A stretch of DNA of 64,000 nucleotides, taken from the NCBI GenBank assembly GCA_036245805.1, contig BTRK01000002.1, forward strand, positions 39,414,661 through 39,478,660, written 5' to 3'. Shown here piece by piece: positions 31,801 through 42,978 of the stretch. A model generated the notes under the pieces. That model was given only the letters and a program-made list of their open reading frames with translations, was not told where the DNA came from and ran no database searches. The stretch's first letter is position 1. Each line of letters starts with the position of its first letter. The stretch is from Pristionchus mayeri. Lineage: Eukaryota > Nematoda > Chromadorea > Rhabditida > Neodiplogasteridae. The position numbers were made by a program, and so were the translations under genes.

Positions 31801-34800
31801 CTCGCGTCATGCATTCAAACATCATCTCTGACCATCCCCTCGGAATGCCTCCGAATAGCGCCCGATGACGTCATCAGAAGGCGATGACGTCAACAGCGAC
31901 CGGATGTGCGCTGCGAACTGCGATAGGCGAAATCAGGGCCGGAGGCCGACCGGAAGTTAAAGAGTGTGCAAACGCGAGAGAACGCAGAGTGGCGAGAGGG
32001 AGGGGATGTGCGTAACTTCCGCGAGCCCGCGAGCGTATCAGTTACCACGACGATTCTAAGAATAAGGCGAGAACTCTGAGTTGAGAGTTCGTATTTCGGG
32101 CCGCCGTCTCTCCGTTTATCACACACACTCGCGACTGGTAGATAAGCGATAGAGTGTGTAGAATGAAGGTATGCCGAGTGAACCAAAAAAGTGACAGAGG
32201 TCACTAAAACGAGTGTGCAAAAGTGTCACGTAGGATGGGGCTTGACTTCCTGAAGCATGACAGGGACTTTCCTTCATTTAGTTCATCAGAAATAAACTGA
32301 ATAAATATTATAGAGGGGTGTGAAAACATGATAGATACGGTAGCTTTCCCTTCAAGAATTAATCTCCCGAATGTCTTCAAGTAGCCGATGCCCAAAGTAT
32401 TGACAGACTTTGGAAAATGAGGGCAGAATAGAGTTCTGATAATTTATGTACGTTTTGTTGTAATGAGAACGAAGAACATACCAATGTTCGCATATCGGAT
32501 CAGCTTTGCAAAACTAGTGAAACACATCCCAACCATATCAAAGTTTTAGTTGTTATCGATCTCCTAACTGACCTTGTCGTCAGTAACGGGTCAATTACGG
32601 TAGATTTATCATGAAGACCTTTATATTTCAGCTCCCGACTGTCTGCCTACCGTTGAGTCTGTCGAACAGTTACATCGGCATAAATCGACTCAGACGCCGC
32701 CCGATCTCTGTCTCACGCCGGATTGCGTGCGGTTAGGTAAGCCGACGATTACCAATGTTGCCGATCTAGTCAAATTTTGCGTTGCGTGTGCCCGTTCTGT
32801 CGTTTCCAAATAATCTATGTTCAGCCGCTAACTACCTCAATAACATGAACGCGGATGCGCGACCATGCGACGACTTCTACGAGTTTGCGTGCGGCCGCTA
32901 CAGTAATTCGAAGGTGAGTGCAATGCTTGGGGCGACTTATCCCAAACGTCGCACTGCGTCAAAATTATGCGACTCAGGTGATTCCGGAGCACGAGAAGAA
33001 GGTGACCGTGCTGAATGAGATGACGAGCGGACTCAATCGACACCTGAAAAGTGAGCTAAACAATCGATAATTTCTAGATACCGTAATCAACCTATCGATA
33101 AGCAACCGTATCCTCAGTCTAGCCAGTGAATAGCAACCTGATTTTAAAAAAATGACATCAAACTACCGTACTCCTCAGGGATCCTCGAAGGAGCCCGGGA
33201 CGGAAATGAGACATCGCCACTCGCATTCGCCCGCACTTACTACGAGTCGTGCATGGACTCGGCGGCGCTGGAGGAAACGGTTAGTTGAGATTACTTCAAT
33301 TTAGAGGGTGCTGTCATTTTACTCGAATGGATACCTAAAATATTCCAAGTGCATTATACTTTAATAATATAATTTATGAATTGTGTGAATATGCTTCACT
33401 CTTGCAGCTTGCCCGCTCGGAAGAAAAACTTTACAATAAAATCGCTTCCGACTGGATGACAAAAACACCAAATCTCTAGAAATTATTCCATGAACCATTC
33501 AAAAAAGTCCGCATAAGAAACCGGGTTCCACTTTAAATAAATAATATAATTATGTTAATTATAGGACCTCCTCCCGCTGAACACGATGATCTCGCGACTG
33601 GGCGGGTGGTCGCTACTCACCAATTCACGATTCGACTCGACTCACTTCCATTGGGAGCTGCTGGCGGGTGAGGTTACTTGCAATTTCGCATTTCGATATT
33701 TCCGGTGGACGTATGCGGAGTACCCATACACTAGTAATGATAATAATAAATAACACTGCATAATTTAGTATTGTGAAAAACAAGACTCACTTCCAGTGGG
33801 AACTACTGGCGGGTAGGATTTATTTTCAATATGTGTCTAACTCTAAGTTATCAAAGTTATTGAAGCTTGGACAAATCGGTACAATGGACATGTTGTAGAA
33901 ATGCCCTAGCAATGGGATAAACGTGTCGTTCACTCGCTGAACGATAATTATAAATACAAAAACCTGCAATGGAGGTTTGATTCTCAGGCCACAACGCCCT
34001 GCTCGGTCGCTCAGGTCTCTTCCACCTCTTCGTGCACAAATCGTTCGAGCGCAGCGATGAGAACATGATTATGGTTAGTATTTTATTAGTCATTATTATT
34101 TTTTACCGCTATTCCATCCACAGCATCAACAATGCAATTGAGCTCACAACTTGAATTGTATCTGAAACTCAGCCGATTTGTCGAGGCTGATATTTTCGAT
34201 GCAACTCAGCAGAACACTGCTCTTTTAAAATCGTTCGAAATTTTCAATCTATAATTCGAAGTAGTCAATACAGAAAAGATTGCTAAACAAGTAGCAACCG
34301 AAAATATCTTCAATCTCAGTTCGCGCCTCCTCGTCTCCTGCTGGAGAAGAAGAAGTTCTACGATCTGGCGCCATTCGAGAGCAACGAGTACATCCAGAAG
34401 TACAAGTTGTACATGCTCGAGTTCCTCGAGCTGCTCGGTGAGATGATTGATCTTTGATCTTTTTAGTTTGGTTTGCATATTTGTGATAAGGTTGGGTACA
34501 TTTGCACTAAGTAGGTTTATCTATTATACATCCGGTTCTTCGTAGTTTGATTGATCTATGGCGTCATTTAGGCGCTGATCGTGAAGCGCTCGTCCCGCAC
34601 GTCGACAACATCCTGCAGTTCGAGATGTTGATAGCCAATGTTTGTTATTTTTATGTTTTTGTTATTGTTTTGACGACTTTCCATAAGAATAGCCTGAGTT
34701 TCTAAACACTTTTTTGTTTTGGTTGAAGCGGAAGTGAATTTCGCATTCTTTCCAGGCCACGAAGCGAGACAACATCCGCAATCACACTGCCATCAACAAT

Positions 34801-37800
34801 GTAGTGCGACTTGGCGACTTCAAACGGAAGCACGGAAAGGTAAGAGGCTCTCATAATAATAATAATAATATTTGAATATTTTCGAAAATAGCCAGCAAAT
34901 GATAATGTGATCCTCAGAAAATTACTTGGCCAAATTAAACGGTATTTTAAAGTATTTGAAACGGAAACAAAGAAGATATTGAAGATTTATCAAATTGCTC
35001 ACTGTAAAATTGTGGTGAAACACATCAGGTAGTAATTCATCACATATTTGATTGTTGTTTTCTCACCTTCGATTTCAAGATCAACGATCAACTTCTCAGA
35101 TCAACTGGGATCTCTTCCTCAATGACGAGATCCGCGCACTGCTCGCCCCGATCTCCGAGGATACGATAGTCAACGTTATTGATCCGGCCTTCTTCGATGC
35201 CCTGGAAGGATTCCTGACGGGAAATCGCATGCAGTACGGTAGTTTCATTGATTTTTATCAACGACTTTTGAAATTTTAAGAATTTTAAGAAATTTCAGAA
35301 TAATCAACGACTTCCTCATGTGGCGACTCATTTCGAGCTTCGAGGAATACCTCCCAAGGAGGCATGAATTTTTTTGATTAATTTTCGACTCACTTCTCTT
35401 TAATCAGTTGACAAGAACTTCAAATGAGTGCAACTTCGATAATATGTATGACGAAATGCAGCGGATCATCCGAATTAGTGTCACGAAAAGACACCGTGGT
35501 CTATGCAAAATCCTACATTCTCCCGCAGCTCGATTGGTAGAGAGAGAGTGTGTAGCATGAGGATCCATTAGCTAGCATTACTAACTCTAGGTTGTAACTT
35601 TCAGGTTTCGACAGCCCGGTCACAAGTTCCGGCTGTGGATGCGCGGCTCAGCCGAGGAACCCGCGTGGGAGACATGCGTGCGGATAGTGAGGTGAACATT
35701 GATGATCTACACATGGTCGATATCGAAATTGTTATGAATCCAAGATATAAAGCGCGTTGCGTAGCATCATTTGTAATTCGAGTCACTGCATGTTCATGCA
35801 TACGCCCTCTGTCGTCGAGAGAGCGTATAGCATGAAGAGATCGTGATCATTATCCCTAATTCAGAACACACCTCCCAGCTCCACTTGCATCTGCCTACGC
35901 TGCCGAGTACTTCACCGAGAGCGACCGGAATAAGGTTGTTAATTTTAAAAACAATAATATAATTTATTTGTTTATTTTAAGGCGGTCGAGATGATCTCCG
36001 ACCTCAAGGTCGCCATGGAGCAAACACTCGTCACTGCAGGTAGTAATTTACAAATTATTTAATTACTTGGTGTATCTTCTATTCTGAGTACTCGCTAAAA
36101 TTTGCTCTACTCGCTTGAGGGAAACATATGTTTCACCAATAATATATTGAGTACTGGTCATAAAGTAAAGTAAAGTGAAGTTTACTTTACTGGTCATAGT
36201 TATAGCTAATGTGACAGGCGCAGGAAACACATAATAATTCACTTACTTGGATGCTAAAATTCGAGTCGAAGCGGAGTGTGAAAACGCTCATTCTCAGAAA
36301 CAAAATATGTTTCACCACTATTATATAAGGTGGTGATCATCTTTTGATCCAATGGGATCTTCTCATATCAGGGAAATAATGTATTTATGAATAATCCATC
36401 AGATTGGATGGATGAGGCGACGCGCACTGCTGCGATTGCGAAGCTGCAGCAGATGGGACACAAGGTAGGATGTAAAACTAAGCATACACTGCTCTCACGA
36501 CAAGGCTCGCCAATTCAGCGGTATGTCCTGAGGTAATCAGCGACCTGTGCGTGAGGCTTTCTTGAATAGTATTTCCTTTCCAGCACTCTCTCACACCTGT
36601 TTAGTGAATCAGTAGACTATTGCCGGATGTCGAACAATAAACACACACTTTCTCACTTATTAATAACATTGATTTATTAACTTTTCTCACATTTTAGTAG
36701 TGATTACTCGACCTCAAATGCTCATAGGAATACGTAAATGTACATTCAAATTTTCCTCCAGGTCGGCTTCCCCGACTGGCTCTTCAACATCACCTACGTG
36801 ATGGCACCCTTCGAGGGCGTGAAACTGCACGCGAAGCGATACTTCGAGAACGCCCTCGCTCTCGAGAAATCTCAGTTCAAGTGAGTATCATTGGCATTTA
36901 TGGAAAGATGATAGAAACATGGTGATTCTTGCAGGTTTTGTATTTGTTTTTTAGAAAAAAACATATTTTGATGAAATCAATTTGATTGAACACGTTTTTT
37001 CATTTATTCTTTGAAACATACCGAAATTTGGGAAAGACAATTTAGATTGTATTCTAATTTAAATTGTTATAATTTAATTTTTTTTTGCAGAGAGATGCTC
37101 TCTCGATTACATTCGACTCGCAAATCTTCATCACAAGAAGTAAGTGTTATCTCCAGAATCTTGAATGGTATTTTGTCCCATGAATGTCTACGCACTCATT
37201 CTCATTTTGGCAGGTTTTCCATGCAATTTTCATTCAGGTGTGGGTTGCATCCATCATAGCCGTCGACGCCTTCCACTACTTCAACGCTAACGAAATCAGT
37301 GAGTTTCGAAAAATTGAAAACTGTGACTAGAAAAATCTCTGAAAATATTGCCTGAATTTCCCCTTTTTTCTGAATTATTTTCCCTATTTACCGTGAAATG
37401 GAATTATCTGAATTTTCGACTCTTCATTACCTTCCATTAAAAATTGCATTTACAGTCTTCCCCGCCGGCATTCTGCAGTTCCCGATGTTCGTTAGGGACG
37501 CGCCTTCCTACGTGAATTATGGGGCGATCGGAATGGGCATCGGTCATGAGATCACGCATGGATACGATGATCTGGGTGAGATCGACGATCAATAAGTCGT
37601 ATTTAATATTTTCCAGAGAGGATCTCATTGCTATCGTAAGTAGATGATGTGTGGCAATAAGTTACGATATTGAAACATATTCGAATAGTAGAATGTGAGA
37701 TAAATATCGATCGAAGATGACGACAAACGATTTTTATATCAAATAGATATTTAGGGAGCGGTTTGCAAGAGCCTATTATCACGAACGCACTATTCGAAAA

Positions 37801-38918
37801 ATAAAATATTTGTGAAACACACACAAAATCAAATGAAAAAAGTTTTCAGAGTAACAATCGATCATCGTTTTGTGATCCATTGATGTATTAATCCATTCAT
37901 AATTGAGGGGCTCAATACGACGGCACGGGCAATCTGCGCGGCTGGTGGCGACCGGACACCATGCGCGTCTTCCAGGTGACACATCTGACCTACCGAACGA
38001 CCCAACCCTCTGACCTACCTCTCCCTACCGTAACCCAACAATACCGTTCCAGAACAAGAAGCAGTGCTTCATCATGCAATACGGCGCGAAGACCGAGCCG
38101 GTGACTGGTCGGAAGGTGGGATTTGGACAATTATTTTCGAAATTACCATCCCGAAATCCAATATTCATTAATTAATAAATCGATATTTGAGTATTTTTCG
38201 AAAATAGCCAAAATTACAGCTCGACGGCCGCCTCACAGTGGGCGAAAATATCGCAGACAATGGAGGACTGCGAGTAGCATATGGGGTGAGGGATAAAAGA
38301 TCAACTAATACGATTCCATTTAATAATTTCATTAAGGCATTTTCACAGATCAGCCTCTTTTGCAGACACCCTAGATATAGTTATCAACTTATTTTCGTAA
38401 ATATCAAAGATCAATCACCTCTTCAGGCGTACCACCTACACGCGACGCGAAAAGCTGCCAAACCGGAGCAACGACTACCAACATTCGGCAACTGGACCGA
38501 CACCCAGATGTTCTTCCTCGCCTTTGCTAATGTAAGAGATCAAAGATCAATTGTATGATCAGAATACAAAACACAAAGATCAAATACCAATGATCAATTA
38601 CATGATCAGAACACTTATCACAAAGATCAACGATCAAAGAACAATCTGCGGTCATTCCAGACCTGGTGCGAGGCGGTTAAGCCGTCGGCCATCAACTACC
38701 TACTGGACACGGACGTGCACTCGCTAGGACGATATCGGTGAGAGTGGTACTTGATATTTGATCTTTGAATTATAAAACCTTCATGACCGAAGGACTCGTA
38801 ATGATCTTTCTCTTTCAGAGTGAATGTTCCGCTACAAAACTTCCCCGAGTTCGCCAAGTCGTTCGACTGCCCGATCGGCTCACCGATGAACCCGTTCGAG
38901 AAGTGCCGAGTTTGGTGA
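25822..38918 (+). CDS. M13 (neprilysin-like) zinc metallopeptidase, type II membrane protein, 30 exons
   Basis: Thirty exons close in phase from ATG 25822 to TGA 38918, 857 residues (family about 700-800; the extra is N-terminal). The first four exons (25822-25943, 28002-28079, 28129-28168, 28362-28450) give about 110 cytosolic residues. Exon 31193-31308 holds the transmembrane helix ([20 protein letters not shown]). The ectodomain starts [17 protein letters not shown]...[10 protein letters not shown] (32632-32913). Further exons run to 36762-36880. The [15 protein letters not shown] block lies in 37238-37298 and 37456-37575, which also carries HEITH at about residues 689-693. GENIADNGG, with the third zinc ligand Glu about 751, is in 38220-38285. 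The C-terminus is the family hallmark CRVW. Such enzymes cleave small peptides at the cell surface. Two introns use GC donors (25,944 and 35,362). Introns 1, 4 and 5 exceed 1 kb and contain hairpins but no clear gene. Confidence 0.95.
29437..29491. repeat. Short hairpin of the dispersed family
   Basis: 'ctcatttcccatactctct' pairs with 'agagagtgcgggaaatg' across a loop 'agcaggttatagaccag'. It lies in intron 4 of the M13 gene. Confidence 0.5.
32112..32166. repeat. Short hairpin of the dispersed family
   Basis: 'cacacacactcgcgac' faces 'gatagagtgtgtagaatgaa', with 'tggtagataag' in the loop. It is in intron 5 of the M13 gene. Confidence 0.45.
35791..35837. repeat. Short hairpin of the dispersed family
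   Basis: 'ttcatgcatacgccctct' pairs with 'agagagcgtatagcatgaa' around 'gtcgtcg'. It is followed by 'gagatcg' as in the 22.3 kb copy. It lies in an M13 intron (35,692-35,864). Confidence 0.55.
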
Positions 38919-39039
38919 AACCAAGTTTTGCGCAAGCTCCGCCCCTTTTCACACCAGTATTCCCTCCCCTCTTCCATACCCATATGCCGGTTAGTATATA
39001 ACAGACTATCTGAGAAAATCAACATATTTCTTCAGCGAC

Positions 39040-40076
39040 TTGGCACAGGCCGAAAATTCAAATTCCTACTGACTTCACCAATAGGTCGGCCTCGACGACT
39101 GAAACCTACGAGCATCGCCAGAATTCCGATCCGCATGGCAGCATCCGCGCGCGGCAGCACGGATCGTATCATCAAAAAAACTACAGTAATCCTCGAAAAT
39201 TTGTATATCGATCCCAATCACTGCGGCGGTAAGGGCGCTGCGTTCCTTGACAAATTCTAAGACTTTTTTACTCTGCGGAGTTTTTCGATCAGATTCCATC
39301 GAACGCCGGAAATCGATAATTTAACTTTTAATTCGGACATGAATGCAATTCCCCAGAAATTTTTCAAAAACCCGCACAAATATTATTCATGATCCAGCTT
39401 CTGCTTGAGCCGATACATCTTTCAGTAGAAAGGCACAATTTAAAATTTTCCGTAAGTTAGCTAAAATGGATTTTGAATGAATTGAGGTGTAATTTTTGGT
39501 TACTGTAATCGAGTGGAAAAGTTGGACGATTTTTACCAATTGGTATTATGTGGCATGGGAATCAATTTTTGACTATGCTACACCAATTGGGAAAAGTCGT
39601 CCAACTTTTGCACTCGATTACAGTAACCCAAAAATTACACCATAATTCATTCAAAATTCATTTTAGCTAACTTACGGAAAATTTTAAATTGCGCCTTTCT
39701 AGTGAAAGATGTATCGGCTCAAGCAGAAGCTGGATCATACATAATATTTGTGCGGGTTCTTGAAAAATTTCTGGGGAATTGCATTCATGTTCGAATTAAA
39801 AGTGAAATTATCGATTTCCGGCGTTCGATGGAATCTGATCGAAAAACTCCCCAGAGTAAAAAAGTCTTAGAATTTGTCAAGGAACGCAGCGCCCCTACCG
39901 CCGCGGTGATTGGGATCGATATACCAATTTTCGAGGATTACTGTAGTTTTTTTGATGATACGCGCTGCCGCGCGCGCGGATGCGGATCGAAATTCTAGCG
40001 ATGCTCGTAGGTTTCCCTAGTCGAGGCCGACCAATTGGTGAAGTCAGGAGGAATTCGAATTTTCGGCCTGTGCCAA
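39040..40076. mobile_element. Fold-back element downstream of the M13 gene
   Basis: A nearly perfect palindrome of about 1,037 bp: 'ttggcacaggccgaaaattc' at 39,040 and its complement ending 40,076. The axis is near 39,555 and the arms are about 500 bp. Arms differ by only a few substitutions and small indels, for instance near 'tgcgcgcggcagcac'. No open frame with family resemblance is visible. It starts about 120 bp after the M13 stop codon and so probably lies at or beyond the 3' UTR. Confidence 0.88.
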
Positions 40077-41394
40077 ATCTATTTCGATTCTGTCAGATAG
40101 TGCGTTATATGTATTCATGTAAGCAAGCAAATGCACAAAACTTATATCGAAGTGATCTACGCCCTACCATCCATCGAAGCTACAGTCTAGTCACCAACTG
40201 ACTAATCGATAACTAAAACCACACATTCCGGGTATCGCAAGCCCCCCACCGAACATGTTGTAATCATAAGAACCGCCTATTAATTGCCGGATGTAGAGAG
40301 TTGCGTCTGTGTTGTAGTAGTTGTGCTATACTCCGTTGTTGTGAATACCGCTGATAAATGACCAAAGAATAGTCAACCAACTAATCAACAAATTATATCT
40401 TTAAAGGTAGAGGACATATAGGCATTCTTCGGTCGTTGCAGACCACATGTGAGAGCCAATCGTTCTCCTAGTCGTATGTAATAGTAGTCGAAACTTTAAA
40501 AAAAGGTAGGAATTGAAAACATCACATTTTCAAATGTCCGGTTACCGAAATGGTACACATATGTTTCATTATTTCTACATTGGCTGGAATTTTTAGTTCG
40601 AGATAATCGCTGTAAATCTTAGTACAAAATTGCAATAATTCGATGAGTCATTGCTTTCTGGATTGAATGTACTATTGTTTCGAGGGAAAAAGTTCCTTCC
40701 GAAGCGTTAACTTTAGTACAAGTAAAATTGATGCCAAAGCGGCATGTGTTCTCTCCTTGTCTGTTGCTATTCTTTACATCGGCTTATGATCATTCGAGGT
40801 AGAGCAATGCGAGAGATCACGTAAAAGTGAGAGAGCGCAGGGAATTCAAAGCAATGGCAGTGTATCGCTGTTCACGGAAGAGAGGGTGAAAGGTGAAAGG
40901 GAAGAGCATGGGAGCCAAACCGGATCTCATTCTTCCTGTGCGCGTTTATTCTTTGTGCACCTCAAGTCGCTCGCATATTACTGGTACTACGGTTCACTTC
41001 GATGTTATCATTCAATTCGCATTCATTGCATGTCCCATTCACCGTCTGACTCTCTTAATTTTCTCGCTTTCTCTAACCTGAGAGAGTGTGTACAATTAAG
41101 AGAGTCAGGCCATAGCTCCCTTCATTTCCGGGGAACATGTTTGCTTTTGTTCCTCTAGCATCTCTGGTCTCTCTCGGAATCGTATTGTATCTTTATACTG
41201 TTTTCCCACAGACTGATCATCGGCTTAATAGTCATTGCGACGTGTCATTTGGCAAATATTTGCCTTTTTAGCCAAATATTGTGTTGTTTTTTTCACTGTC
41301 TGGGCGCACTTTTTTGAGCTTTTCCCGCTCCCGATATCTTCGATTTCTGATCTAGAGATGGTTTTGTTAAAAAAAACAAACCATTCCGCGTGTT

Positions 41395-41438
41395 TATTCA
41401 TTCCGTTCAAGGCATGCGATAGAGGATGGAGAATGAAT
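41395..41438. repeat. Short hairpin of the dispersed family
   Basis: 'attcattccgtt' pairs imperfectly with 'gatggagaatgaat', loop 'caaggcatgcgatag'. The arrangement is as in other members, but the stem is shorter. Confidence 0.4.
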
Positions 41439-42070
41439 CGTTTCACTAAAAGCCAACCGTGCCTACGCGCACTTTCCCGAGCTTCCCATTTCCCGATCTA
41501 GACGATTTCTGATATAGAGATGGATTCTCAATTCTTGAAATATCTTATTTCTAGCCAGACAAGCCGGTAAGAATGCACGCAGAATGAAAAAAGGACATTT
41601 TTGAGAAGCCATTCCGATCTCTCCGATCGCTGATCCACCCGATCCTCCAGCTGTCCATTGTTCGCTCCGCCTGCCCTCGTGAAGTGGCCGTACAAACATC
41701 GAATACGAGAAGATCCGGGGTCCATTGTTTTGCGCTCCAGCAAGGCGTTGATGACCTACCCTGAGGGCATCATTTTTGACTTTCGAATATTCCTGCCCAG
41801 CTGCCCCGAATCGTTGTAATTATGAGAGGGAAACGCTCCTTTACCGGCTGGCCGCTGATAGGGAAAGTGAAGAAACAGTTTCCGGAGAATCGATCCCTAT
41901 TAAGAACACGCTTAGATCGAATCTTGGCCAGGGAAGAGCCGTTTTCAGCGGTACTTCACGAGTGTTTTTAGCGCGCGGGGCCCGAATCCGGAAAGTGAGC
42001 GATTAGGCAAGTAGTTTGTGTGTTCGCAGCTCCCCGTTCTACCCTGTTGTCCCTCCTTTGGTTCTACATA

Positions 42071-42140
42071 CACTCTCTTGACCCTGCGCACTCTCTCACC
42101 TATCCAACTGGTGAAATAGTATGCCGAATGAAGAGAGTGC
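42071..42140. repeat. Short hairpin of the dispersed family
   Basis: 'gcgcactctct' pairs with 'agagagtgc' at the right end, and an upstream 'cactctctt' can pair alternatively with 'aagagagtg'. The right arm carries the family signature 'gaatgaagag'. Confidence 0.5.
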
Positions 42141-42978
42141 ATGGCAGATCCCCGTTTTGATTGAACAGAGCTCATCGTCCCCCTGTGCCTTTTACTTTCC
42201 GTTCGGGGTGGTGTAACTTCACTATTTTTGAGGGAAAAGTGCGTGATGAGGACATGCCAATGTTCGTTAACTTATCAATATCCACCTACTTGTTGCATAT
42301 CGGCAGTAGTTGTGATTAGACATGGCAGCTCAAGATATCGTCACTTATTGAGCCTAATTCTCTCTCGCTAAAGAGTATATTTGAATATATTTGGAATATG
42401 TTTGCTAGGAATTTGCTAGGAAACTAGGAACATATTTGCAATTTTCGATTTCTGAGTACTCAAGTTTGTCATCCTCTAGATTTGATCACCTGATCTCGAT
42501 CTCGGCCGGGAACAGTTTCCTCCCCCGCTCTGACCTTGGCTGCGCGCGCGTTCAACTTCCGCCATTATCCGCTCTTTTATCATCCTTTGCTGAGAGCGCA
42601 AATTAACCGATTTTCACTTTGCATAGCGCTTCCTTTCGCTAATAGGGATGCCGTTCTATTATATTTCGCTAGTCAGAAAGGGGAGAGAGTGTGAAGAATG
42701 AAGAGAGTCTCTGCATCTGAGGAAAGGGCTAATGTGGAATAGGTAAACACGGAATTGTCATCATCACTGATCTTATGTTCTTTCTCGTTCTTTATCATCA
42801 TTTTGTTCACTATGAAAGCTGGTCGATCTGTTTAGCTATCCACTTGTCGTGGTATTGTTGAGCTTCACTGAGCACTATTTACTAACGTGCGATGGTATAT
42901 TTTGATGTTTGAACGGTACTCGGTATGCAATATTGATAATAATAGATTCAAGGTACTTGACTTACCGATCGATCGATA

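Larger units (their letters stand above)
40077..42978. other. Intergenic region before the copper transporter gene
   Basis: About 2.9 kb without a recognisable exon on either strand. It contains several short hairpins (41,395-41,438; 42,071-42,140) and otherwise unremarkable sequence. It should contain the promoter of the copper transporter gene. Confidence 0.5.

Noticed and set aside
38540..38640. Cluster of GATCAAAGATCA-like words in an M13 intron as binding sites
   Set aside because: Similar words appear in other introns here; it looks like a small simple repeat without evidence of function.
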